Shown here: piece by piece, positions 1-5,114 of the stretch
How the letters are laid out: each line of letters begins with the position of its first letter
Numbering within the stretch: the first letter of the stretch is position 1
Assembly (NCBI GenBank): GCA_020625635.1
Contig: JAHLBL010000137.1
Coordinates: 1 to 5,120 of the forward strand
Direction: 5' to 3'
Length of the DNA: 5,120 nt
Source: a bacterium
GTDB taxonomy: Bacteria > Bacillota > Clostridia > Oscillospirales > Acutalibacteraceae
Position numbers and translations under genes: made by a program
The notes under the pieces: generated by a model
Told to the model about the DNA's origin: nothing
The model's input: the letters and a program-made list of their open reading frames with translations, nothing else
Databases searched by the model: none

Positions 1-411
1 ATAAACGGCGATTATCCATTCAAATCGCCCGTCAGGGTGAGCGCCTCGGCGGTCAACAGAGCAGGGCTCGTCGAGCTGAATGTAAAAGCGGTTTTTGATT
101 ATACCACCCGCTGCGACAGGTGCTTTGACGAAATAGTAAAGCATATGGAGCTGTCATTCACTCACGGACTCGCTGCTGAGTTAATAGACGAGGAGAACGA
201 CGATTATATTGAAACCCCTGATTATACTCTCGAGCTCGACGAGGTCGTTGTGTCGGATATCGTTCTGAATCTTCCGAGCAAGTTTCTGTGCAGCGATGAC
301 TGTAGAGGGCTTTGTCCCGACTGCGGTGCCAACCTCAACGAGGGCGACTGCGGCTGCAAAAGCAGACAGGTTGACCCAAGGCTTGAGATGCTTAAACAAC
401 TGATTGATTAA
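1..411 (+). CDS. yceD: YceD/DUF177 family protein (5' end outside window)
   Basis: This is a small zinc-type protein of the DUF177 family, whose E. coli and plant members are needed for normal 23S rRNA accumulation. It is therefore probably a cytoplasmic factor in large-subunit production. The frame is open from base 1 and gives 136 residues. Family members are usually about 165-180, so some 30-40 N-terminal residues are missing. The GTG at 37 could be read as a start, but it has no proper Shine-Dalgarno site and the residues before it (DYPFKSPVRV) fit the family, so I treat the gene as partial. Counting from the first codon, the typical CDRC pair is at C38/C41. The hallmark Cys-rich end follows as C97, C101, C105, C108 (the CRGLCPDCGANLN block), with further cysteines at C117 and C119. 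The position 28 bases before rpmF is the classic yceD-rpmF arrangement, and the two are probably co-transcribed. I am sure of the family; the molecular role is less well established. Confidence 0.93.
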   Translation: MNGDYPFKSPVRVSASAVNRAGLVELNVKAVFDYTTRCDRCFDEIVKHMELSFTHGLAAELIDEENDDYIETPDYTLELDEVVVSDIVLNLPSKFLCSDDCRGLCPDCGANLNEGDCGCKSRQVDPRLEMLKQLID

Positions 412-439
412 TAATGATTATATTAAGGAGTGAATAACA

Positions 440-631
440 ATGGCAGTACCTACCGGTAAAACTTCTCACAAAAGAAAATCCACAAGACGTTCGGCTAACT
501 ACACAATCGAGGCTCCCGCTCTCACAACCTGCCCGAACTGCGGCGCTTTAACAGCTTCCCACAAGGCTTGCACAACCTGCGGCTACTACAAAGGCAGACA
601 GGTTGTCGTAAAGGAAGACGCTAAGAAGTAA
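440..631 (+). CDS. rpmF: 50S ribosomal protein L32 (zinc-binding form)
   Basis: This encodes ribosomal protein L32 (bL32), a small basic protein of the large ribosomal subunit. The 63 residues match the normal family length. It starts MAVPTGKTSHKRKSTRRS, a typical L32 N-terminus with the conserved MAVP and a highly basic tail that contacts rRNA. A zinc ribbon follows: C31-x2-C34 and C44-x2-C47, the latter in the motif CTTCGYYKGR. This is the four-cysteine (C+) form, which binds zinc, as opposed to the cysteine-free paralogues some bacteria use under zinc starvation. The ATG is preceded by AAGGAG at 425-430 with a 9-base spacer. It lies directly after yceD, and a hairpin terminator follows 12 bases after the stop codon. 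In many bacteria plsX and fab genes come next; here they do not. Confidence 0.97.
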   Translation: MAVPTGKTSHKRKSTRRSANYTIEAPALTTCPNCGALTASHKACTTCGYYKGRQVVVKEDAKK

Positions 632-643
632 TTTAATCTTTGA

Positions 644-675
644 CAATTCGGGCGGCGCGTTTTGCCGCCCTATTG
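644..675 (+). terminator. Probable Rho-independent terminator after rpmF
   Basis: A 7-bp all-GC stem pairs GGGCGGC (650-656) with GCCGCCC (664-670) around a 7-base loop, GCGTTTT. An outer CAAT (644-647)/ATTG (672-675) pairing can extend it across a small internal loop. The downstream bases TATTGTTTTATT are T-rich but interrupted, so termination may be incomplete. It sits 12 bases after the rpmF stop and 32 bases before the next start, which separates the yceD-rpmF unit from the DUF512-der-plsY unit or attenuates read-through into it. Confidence 0.75.
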
Positions 676-694
676 TTTTATTATTGACATATTC

Positions 695-701
695 AAGGAG
701 G
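695..701 (+). promoter_or_regulatory. Strong ribosome binding site fixing the GTG start at 708
   Basis: AAGGAGG is a full match to the anti-Shine-Dalgarno sequence, placed 6 bases before the GTG at 708. A longer reading of the frame from the TTG at 684 would put this site inside the coding region and add eight residues unlike the family, so the GTG is preferred. No convincing promoter was found between the terminator and this site: TTGACA occurs at 640-645 and 684-689, but neither has a -10 hexamer at normal spacing. Confidence 0.85.
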
Positions 702-707
702 CTCGCT

Positions 708-2006
708 GTGGCTGTTACAATTAAAGACGTAGAACGCCGCAGCGTTGCCGACAAAAAGGGTATCGAAGCAGGCGACGTTCTGCTGAGTATAAACGGAAAC
801 GAGATCGTCGACGTGCTCGACTACCGATTCTATCAGGTCAACAGCAGACTTGAACTGCTTATAAGGAAGCCTGACGGAAAAGAAAAAACCGTAAAAATCA
901 GAAAGCAGGAGTACGAGGAGCTCGGGCTCGAGTTCGACAGCTACCTCATGGATAAAGAGCACTCCTGCCGCAATAAGTGCGTGTTCTGCTTTATCGACCA
1001 GCTCCCCAAGGGTATGAGGGACACCCTCTACTTCAAGGACGATGACAGCCGACTGTCGTTTCTGTTCGGAAACTACATCACGCTGACTAACCTTACAGAG
1101 CACGAAATCAGCAGAATTATTAAAATGCATATAAGTCCCATCAACGTCAGCGTCCATACCACCAACCCCGAGCTGCGCTGCAAGATGATGAACAACCGCT
1201 TCGCGGGCGAGTCGCTCGACGCGCTCAGACGCTTCGCGGAGGCGGGGCTCAGTATGAACTGCCAGATCGTTGCCTGTCCAGGAATAAACGACGGCGACGA
1301 GCTAAGACGCACGCTGACCGACCTGAAGAACCTCGGCGTGGAGTGCACGGCAGTTGTACCTGTCGGGCTTACGCGCTACCGTGAGGGGCTTTACCCGCTC
1401 ACGCCTTACACACCCGAAACCGCCGCCGAGACGCTCGACATTATTGAGGAGTTCGGCGACAAATGCAGGGAAGAGTGCGGCAGAAGGCGTTTCTACGCCG
1501 CCGATGAATTCTACATAAAGGCGGGGCGGAAAATCCCCGAGCCCGATTACTACGAGGGTTATCCCGCTCTCGAGAACGGTGTAGGACTTATAGCGCTTAT
1601 GCGCGAGGAGGTCGCCTTTGCGCTTGAGGACAGAGAACCCGATGAAAATATAAAAAGAACAGTCTCGACCATCTGCGGCGAGTGTGTTTACGAGAATCTT
1701 CTCATTACGCTCGCTCAGATAACCGGGAAATTCCCGAATGTGAAAATCAACCTGTACAAAATCAAGAACGACTTCTTCGGCGGACATATTGACGTAACGG
1801 GACTGATTACAGGTCAGGACCTTATCGCTCAGCTTAAGGGAAAGGAACTCGGCGAAAAGCTGATAATTCCCTCGTGCACGCTCCGCTTTGAGGGCGACGT
1901 TTTCCTCGACGACGTGAGCCTTGAGCAGGTTGAGAAAGAGCTTAACATAAAAGTTACCGTTTCCGACGGCAGCGGCGAATCCGTTGTCACGGAAGTTTTG
2001 GAATAA
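708..2006 (+). CDS. DUF512 family protein with PDZ and radical-SAM domains
   Basis: This is a predicted iron-sulfur enzyme of the PDZ/radical-SAM/DUF512 family (PF04459; TIGR03279 in cyanobacteria), common in Clostridia and cyanobacteria. Its substrate and reaction are unknown. With the GTG start the protein has 432 residues, close to the family norm. In order: a short PDZ-like domain at about 1-65 (GIEAGDVLLSINGNEI at 18-33); a radical-SAM-type C87-x3-C91-x2-C94 within CRNKCVFCFIDQLP, which should hold a 4Fe-4S cluster; conserved DEFY at 266-269 and ENGVG at 289-293; and the DUF512 end with FFGG at about 354, GLITGQD at 365-371 and a late FLDD segment. No signal peptide or membrane segment is seen, so it is probably cytoplasmic. 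A C323-x2-C326 pair lies at a site where, as I recall, homologues carry a Thr-Gly motif instead. The stop is 14 bases before der, which suggests one operon and perhaps a ribosome or RNA-related role (inference). The family call is firm; the function is open. Confidence 0.92.
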   Translation: MAVTIKDVERRSVADKKGIEAGDVLLSINGNEIVDVLDYRFYQVNSRLELLIRKPDGKEKTVKIRKQEYEELGLEFDSYLMDKEHSCRNKCVFCFIDQLPKGMRDTLYFKDDDSRLSFLFGNYITLTNLTEHEISRIIKMHISPINVSVHTTNPELRCKMMNNRFAGESLDALRRFAEAGLSMNCQIVACPGINDGDELRRTLTDLKNLGVECTAVVPVGLTRYREGLYPLTPYTPETAAETLDIIEEFGDKCREECGRRRFYAADEFYIKAGRKIPEPDYYEGYPALENGVGLIALMREEVAFALEDREPDENIKRTVSTICGECVYENLLITLAQITGKFPNVKINLYKIKNDFFGGHIDVTGLITGQDLIAQLKGKELGEKLIIPSCTLRFEGDVFLDDVSLEQVEKELNIKVTVSDGSGESVVTEVLE

Positions 2007-2020
2007 GACAGGAGGATCAT

Positions 2021-3343
2021 ATGGCTAAACCTGTTATCGCGATAGTGGGACGGCCGAATGTCGGCAAGTCCACACTCTTCAATAAGCTGATTGGTCAGCG
2101 CCTTTCCATAGTCGACGACACCCCGGGCGTTACACGCGACCGCATCTACGGTGAGGTCGAGTGGCAGAACCGCAGGGCTATCATAATTGATACGGGCGGT
2201 ATCGAGCCCAAGTCGGACGACATAATTCTCTCGCAGATGCGCCGTCAGGCTCAGCTCGCTATCGACACCGCTCAGGTCATTATCCTCGTCACCGATATGA
2301 AATCGGGGCTTGTGGCGACAGACCTCGACGTCGCCGCCATGCTGCAAAAGTCGGGTAAGCCGCTCGTGCTCTGTGTCAACAAGTGCGATACCATCGGCGA
2401 GCCCATGCCCGAGTTTTACGAGTTCTACAACCTCGGTATCGGCGATCCTATTCAGGTTTCCGCCGTTCACGGTCACGGAACTGGCGACCTGCTCGACGAG
2501 GTATTTTCCTATCTTCCCGACGCGGCTTCGGACGAGGAAGAGGACAGCGTGATAAACGTAGCCGTTATCGGCAAGCCGAATGTCGGAAAGAGCTCGCTTA
2601 TCAACTACATCACTTCCGAGGAGCGCTGTATCGTGTCCGATATCGCGGGCACAACGCGCGACAGTATCGATACCTCGGTTGAAAATAAATTCGGTAAATA
2701 CAACTTTATCGACACGGCGGGAATCCGCCGCAAGAGCAGGATCGTTGACGAAATTGAGAAGTACAGTATAATCCGCGCCAAGATGGCTATTGAGCGCAGT
2801 GACGTCTGCGTCATTATGATAGACGCTTCCGTCGGCGTCACCGAACAGGACACCAAGGTCGCGGGACTTGCTCTCGAGGCGGGCAAGGCGTGCATAATCG
2901 CCGTCAATAAGTGGGACGCGATTGAAAAGAACGACAAGACCATGAACAATTTCAAAAAGCAGATCGCGGTCGAGTTCGCATTTATGACATGGGCTCCTAC
3001 GGTGTTTATCTCCGCGAAAACGGGACAGAGGGTAGACAATCTCTTCACCCTTATCAACACCGTCGCCGCCAACAACGCCATGAGAATCCGCACGGGTATG
3101 CTCAATGAGCTGCTCGCCCAGATCACAACGAGGGTTCAGCCGCCCACCGACAAGGGCAAGAGGCTCAAAATCTTCTATATGACTCAGCCCTCGACAAAAC
3201 CGCCTACGTTTGTCAGCTTCTGCAACAATAAGGAGCTGTTCCACTTCTCATATCAGCGCTATATTGAAAACCGTATCAGGGAGACCTTCGCGCTGGAGGG
3301 CACGCCCATAAGGATGATTATAAGGGAAAGAGGAGAGAATTAA
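2021..3343 (+). CDS. der: Ribosome biogenesis GTPase Der (EngA)
   Basis: Der is an essential GTPase with two tandem G domains that binds the 50S subunit and supports its late assembly. The protein has 440 residues, the usual length. G domain 1 shows the P-loop GRPNVGKS at 10-17, DTGG at 57-60 and NKCD at 120-123. An acidic linker (ASDEEEDS) precedes G domain 2, which has GKPNVGKS at 184-191, DTAG at 231-234 and NKWD at 296-299. The C-terminal KH-like RNA-binding domain, about 350-440, contains the typical KGKRLKIFYMTQ and a late FEGTPIR-like segment (LEGTPIRMIIRER). All guanine-nucleotide motifs are intact in both domains. The ATG at 2021 has AGGAGG at 2010-2015, 5 bases upstream. It lies 14 bases after the DUF512 gene and overlaps plsY by one base in a TAATG junction, consistent with translational coupling. 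Confidence 0.98.
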   Translation: MAKPVIAIVGRPNVGKSTLFNKLIGQRLSIVDDTPGVTRDRIYGEVEWQNRRAIIIDTGGIEPKSDDIILSQMRRQAQLAIDTAQVIILVTDMKSGLVATDLDVAAMLQKSGKPLVLCVNKCDTIGEPMPEFYEFYNLGIGDPIQVSAVHGHGTGDLLDEVFSYLPDAASDEEEDSVINVAVIGKPNVGKSSLINYITSEERCIVSDIAGTTRDSIDTSVENKFGKYNFIDTAGIRRKSRIVDEIEKYSIIRAKMAIERSDVCVIMIDASVGVTEQDTKVAGLALEAGKACIIAVNKWDAIEKNDKTMNNFKKQIAVEFAFMTWAPTVFISAKTGQRVDNLFTLINTVAANNAMRIRTGMLNELLAQITTRVQPPTDKGKRLKIFYMTQPSTKPPTFVSFCNNKELFHFSYQRYIENRIRETFALEGTPIRMIIRERGEN

Positions 3344-4047
3344 TGAGTGTGTTTGAATTCTTTACACAGAACTGGATTGTCGTCGTTGTCTCCGCGGTTA
3401 TCGCGTATCTGCTCGGCAGCGTAAACACCGCTGTTATCGTCACGAGAATCGTGACCAAGGGCAAACAGGATATCCGTGAAATGGGCAGCGGCAACGCGGG
3501 CTTTACAAACGTGCTGAGAAGCGTCGGCAAGGTTCCCGCTATTTTCACAATCGTATGCGACGCGCTTAAATCCATAATTTCCGTTATGATTGGCGGTATT
3601 CTGTTTTCGATTGCCGCTCAGAATATGGAGAATCCCGTTTCTATTATAAGAGCGGGCTGCTATATAAGCGGCGCGTTCTGTATCCTCGGTCACAGCTTCC
3701 CGATTTACTTCCGCTTCAAGGGCGGAAAGGGCATAGTGACCGCGGCTGGAATGATGCTCGTAGCCGACTGGCGTGTTTTCCTTCTGATACTCGCCACCTT
3801 CCTTATAATTTTTATCTGCTCAAAGATTATCTCTCTCGCGAGCATTATCTGCGCCGTTATGTTCCCCGTCTACACCTTCCTTATGTGCTGGGGGATCGAC
3901 TGCAACTTCTACGGCTACTCTATGCGTTACGCGCTGGTGTGCACACTGTTCGCGTTTATAATCTGCGTTTTCGTCGTGATAAGGCACTCCTCCAATATCA
4001 GCAGACTGCTGCGCGGCGAGGAGAAAAAGATAAAAGCCAAAAAATAA
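3343..4047 (+). CDS. plsY: Acyl-phosphate:glycerol-3-phosphate acyltransferase PlsY
   Basis: PlsY is an integral membrane enzyme that transfers the acyl group from acyl-phosphate (made by PlsX) to glycerol-3-phosphate, giving lysophosphatidic acid, the first step of phospholipid synthesis. The 234 residues are somewhat longer than the usual 190-215. Several hydrophobic segments span the chain, roughly at 9-31, 63-90, 105-122, 130-185 and 196-215. Family motifs are GSGNAGFTNVLR at 48-59, D73-x2-K76 (CDALK) and the glycine-rich GHSFPIYFRFKGGKG at 116-130. Motif 1 reads YLLGSVNTAVIV, differing from the common GSIPxG form. The short basic tail (GEEKKIKAKK) is expected to be cytoplasmic. The ATG at 3343 shares its A with the der stop codon, with AGGAG at 3331-3335, 7 bases upstream and inside der. 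The der-plsY order is common in Clostridia. plsX is not in the window. Confidence 0.94.
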   Translation: MSVFEFFTQNWIVVVVSAVIAYLLGSVNTAVIVTRIVTKGKQDIREMGSGNAGFTNVLRSVGKVPAIFTIVCDALKSIISVMIGGILFSIAAQNMENPVSIIRAGCYISGAFCILGHSFPIYFRFKGGKGIVTAAGMMLVADWRVFLLILATFLIIFICSKIISLASIICAVMFPVYTFLMCWGIDCNFYGYSMRYALVCTLFAFIICVFVVIRHSSNISRLLRGEEKKIKAKK

Positions 4048-4055
4048 GAAAGATA

Positions 4056-4084
4056 TTGCAATTTTATGTCGGATATATTATTAT
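4056..4084 (+). promoter_or_regulatory. Candidate sigma-A promoter for the HIT gene
   Basis: TTGCAA (4056-4061, 4 of 6 to TTGACA) is followed after exactly 17 bases by TATTAT (4079-4084, 5 of 6 to TATAAT), in an AT-rich gap that contrasts with the GC-richer genes. Transcription would begin near 4091, leaving a leader of about 29 bases that carries the ribosome binding site. No terminator-like GC hairpin is seen between plsY and this site, so read-through from plsY is also possible. Confidence 0.45.
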
Positions 4085-4094
4085 AGTAATATAT
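4073..4094. repeat. 8-bp perfect inverted repeat over the -10 region
   Basis: ATATATTA (4073-4080) and TAATATAT (4087-4094) are perfect inverted repeats around a 6-base spacer, TTATAG. They cover the candidate -10 box and the expected transcription start of the HIT gene. Such a dyad could be an operator for a dimeric repressor. Because it is purely A/T in an AT-rich gap, it could also arise by chance. Confidence 0.4.
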
Positions 4095-4119
4095 TCACCA
4101 AGCTGAAAAGGAGAAAGCT

Positions 4120-4455
4120 ATGGACTGTGTATTCTGTATGATTCGTGACGGAAAGATCCCCACACGCAAGGTTTATGAGGACGACAAGATGCTTGCTTTT
4201 TACGATATCGAGCCTGCGGCTCCCGTGCATATCGTTATGATTCCCAAGGAGCATATCGCGAGCGCGAACGAGCTCAACGCCGATAACGCGGGTATCGTCG
4301 CCCACATCTTCTCAAAGGTTCCCGAAATCGCCAAGTCAGTCGGACTTGACGGCGGTTACCGCGTGGTAAATAACTGCGGAGCCGACGGCGGACAGACCGT
4401 GTTCCATATTCACTTCCACCTGCTCGGCGGAAAAACTCTCGGAAAAATGGCATAA
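4120..4455 (+). CDS. HIT family (Hint-like) nucleotide hydrolase
   Basis: This is a histidine triad protein of the Hint/PKCI branch. Such enzymes are small homodimeric purine nucleoside phosphoramidases that cut the bond between AMP or GMP and an amine or amino acid. The 111 residues are the usual length. The catalytic triad motif HIHFHLL is at 96-102 (H96, H98, H100), inside the typical block GGQTVFHIHFHLLGG. The N-terminal C3-x2-C6 pair (MDCVFCMI), with a downstream histidine such as H45, suggests the zinc site found in many bacterial HIT proteins. The YRVVNN segment at 80-85 precedes the active site. No signal peptide is present, so it is cytoplasmic. The ATG has AAGGAG at 4108-4113, 6 bases upstream. 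The gene is set off from plsY by a 72-base gap with its own candidate promoter, and is followed by a phosphoribosyltransferase, another purine nucleotide enzyme. The physiological substrate cannot be told from sequence. Confidence 0.95.
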   Translation: MDCVFCMIRDGKIPTRKVYEDDKMLAFYDIEPAAPVHIVMIPKEHIASANELNADNAGIVAHIFSKVPEIAKSVGLDGGYRVVNNCGADGGQTVFHIHFHLLGGKTLGKMA

Positions 4456-4456
4456 T
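4448..4456 (+). promoter_or_regulatory. Candidate extended -10 promoter over the HIT stop codon
   Basis: TGGCATAAT fits an extended -10 element: TG, one base, then CATAAT (5 of 6 to TATAAT) at 4451-4456. No good -35 hexamer is seen upstream, which is common for extended -10 promoters. Transcription would begin about 4462-4464, at the base of the hairpin described for 4458-4522, so the leader structure would form the very 5' end of the phosphoribosyltransferase mRNA. This is a weak prediction from one short motif. Confidence 0.3.
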
Positions 4457-4457
4457 A

Positions 4458-4522
4458 CCCACATTTTACGCCTTATCAGCCCACGGTAAGGTCGTAAATA
4501 GCTTTGATATTCATTTGTGGGC
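4458..4522 (+). promoter_or_regulatory. Structured leader of the phosphoribosyltransferase gene (possible pseudoknot)
   Basis: TTTACGCCTTA (4465-4475) pairs with TAAGG-T-CGTAAA (4487-4498) as 11 bp with one bulged T at 4492. T4476-G4486 and C4477-G4485 add two closing pairs, leaving the 7-base loop AGCCCAC (4478-4484). Six loop bases, GCCCAC (4479-4484), are perfectly complementary to GTGGGC (4517-4522), immediately before the GGAAAGG ribosome-binding region. That would give an H-type pseudoknot. A competing partner, CCCACA (4458-4463), can pair with TGTGGG (4516-4521). Two upstream strands competing for the bases next to the ribosome binding site resembles a translational switch. There is no T-run after the hairpin, so it is not a standard terminator. 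It does not match any riboswitch consensus that I recall. Confidence 0.5.
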
Positions 4523-4531
4523 GGAAAGGCT

Positions 4532-5077
4532 ATGGAAATTATGAGAACGTATAAAATGAATATCGCGGGCTGTGAGCGCGAGCTCCCTCTCTGCGAGGTA
4601 AGCGAAAACCTTGATATCGCCGCGTTCATAATGTTCGGCGACGTGGAAGTTACCGTTGCCGCGTCGGCGGCTCTGCTAAAGAAGTGCCCCGAGCACGACA
4701 TTATCGTTACAGCCGAGGCTAAGGGCATTCCGCTCGGTTACGAGATGGCGCGTCAGGAGGGCGGCGACTACGTTGTTGCCCGTAAGGGACTCAAGGTTTA
4801 TATGCCCGAGTATGTTCAGGTTGAGGTCCGCTCGATCACAACTCTATCGGTTCAGAGACTTTATATCGGCACTGACGATATTGCGAAGATCAAGGGCAAG
4901 AGAGTTCTCATTGTAGATGATGTAATCTCCACGGGCGAGAGCCTTGAGGCACTTAAAAAGCTCGTTGAAAAAGCGGGCGGCAACACGGTCGGAATGGCCG
5001 CTGTACTCGCCGAGGGCGACGCCGCTAACCGCGATGATATAATTTTCCTTGAAAAATTACCTGTATTCCCCAAATAA
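4532..5077 (+). CDS. Apt-like purine phosphoribosyltransferase family protein
   Basis: This is a type I phosphoribosyltransferase of the Apt-like group (COG0503). Such enzymes join a purine base to PRPP to make the nucleotide, but some relatives are regulators, and the base used here is not certain. From the ATG at 4532 there are 181 residues. The PRPP loop is VLIVDDVISTGES at 125-137, with the diagnostic D129-D130 and the T134-G135 turn. TAEAKGIPL at 60-68 corresponds to the E-x-[RK]-G region of Apt proteins. VVARKGLK lies between them, and a GDAANRDDIIFLEKLP end is typical of the clostridial group. No membrane segment or DNA-binding domain is seen. Starts at GTG 4517, ATG 4532 and ATG 4541 share the frame. 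GTG 4517 lies in the leader pairing element, and homologues as I recall begin near the 4541 methionine, so 4532 or 4541 is likely; AAGG at 4526-4529 fits 4541 and GGA at 4523-4525 fits 4532. The leader structure suggests translational control. Confidence 0.9.
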   Translation: MEIMRTYKMNIAGCERELPLCEVSENLDIAAFIMFGDVEVTVAASAALLKKCPEHDIIVTAEAKGIPLGYEMARQEGGDYVVARKGLKVYMPEYVQVEVRSITTLSVQRLYIGTDDIAKIKGKRVLIVDDVISTGESLEALKKLVEKAGGNTVGMAAVLAEGDAANRDDIIFLEKLPVFPK

Positions 5078-5082
5078 TGTAT

Positions 5083-5114
5083 AGGCAACACCGCACAATT
5101 CACGGTGCACGCCT
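5083..5114. repeat. Imperfect hairpin after the last gene, possibly the edge of a dispersed repeat
   Basis: AGGC (5083-5086) and GCCT (5111-5114) enclose CACCG (5089-5093) and CGGTG (5103-5107), with a 9-base central loop and an asymmetric internal loop (AA versus CAC). It begins 5 bases after the phosphoribosyltransferase stop. No T-run follows inside the window, so it is a poor intrinsic terminator. The sequence style (GGCAACACCGCACAATTCAC) reminds me of intergenic repeats in Ruminococcus genomes, but I cannot verify that here, and the element runs off the window edge. Confidence 0.35.

Noticed and set aside
37..411. GTG at 37 as the true start of the YceD gene
   Set aside because: The frame is open to base 1, the residues before it match the family, there is no spaced Shine-Dalgarno site, and the protein would be too short. 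The real start lies upstream of the window.
640..689. TTGACA at 640-645 and 684-689 as -35 boxes for the DUF512 gene
   Set aside because: The first is followed by the GC hairpin where a -10 box should be. The second is followed at the right distance by the ribosome binding site and coding sequence, with no TATAAT-like hexamer.
684..707. TTG at 684 as start of the DUF512 gene
   Set aside because: The AAGGAGG ribosome binding site (695-701) lies downstream of it and fits GTG 708 with a 6-base spacer.
2310..2771. Overlapping + strand frames inside der rich in Arg and Ser
   Set aside because: They are out-of-frame readings of der with low-complexity Arg/Ser composition, no ribosome binding site and no domain.
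1829..3244. Long open frame of 471 codons on the minus strand opposite der
   Set aside because: It lies wholly antisense to an intact, motif-complete Der (and the end of the DUF512 gene). It has no recognisable domain and is explained by the biased codon use of der, which leaves few stops on the opposite strand.
4465..4498. Hairpin after the HIT gene as a Rho-independent terminator
   Set aside because: The stem is mostly A/T pairs and the bases after it (TAGCTTTGATATTC) have no U-run. The loop complementarity to the ribosome binding region fits a leader structure better.
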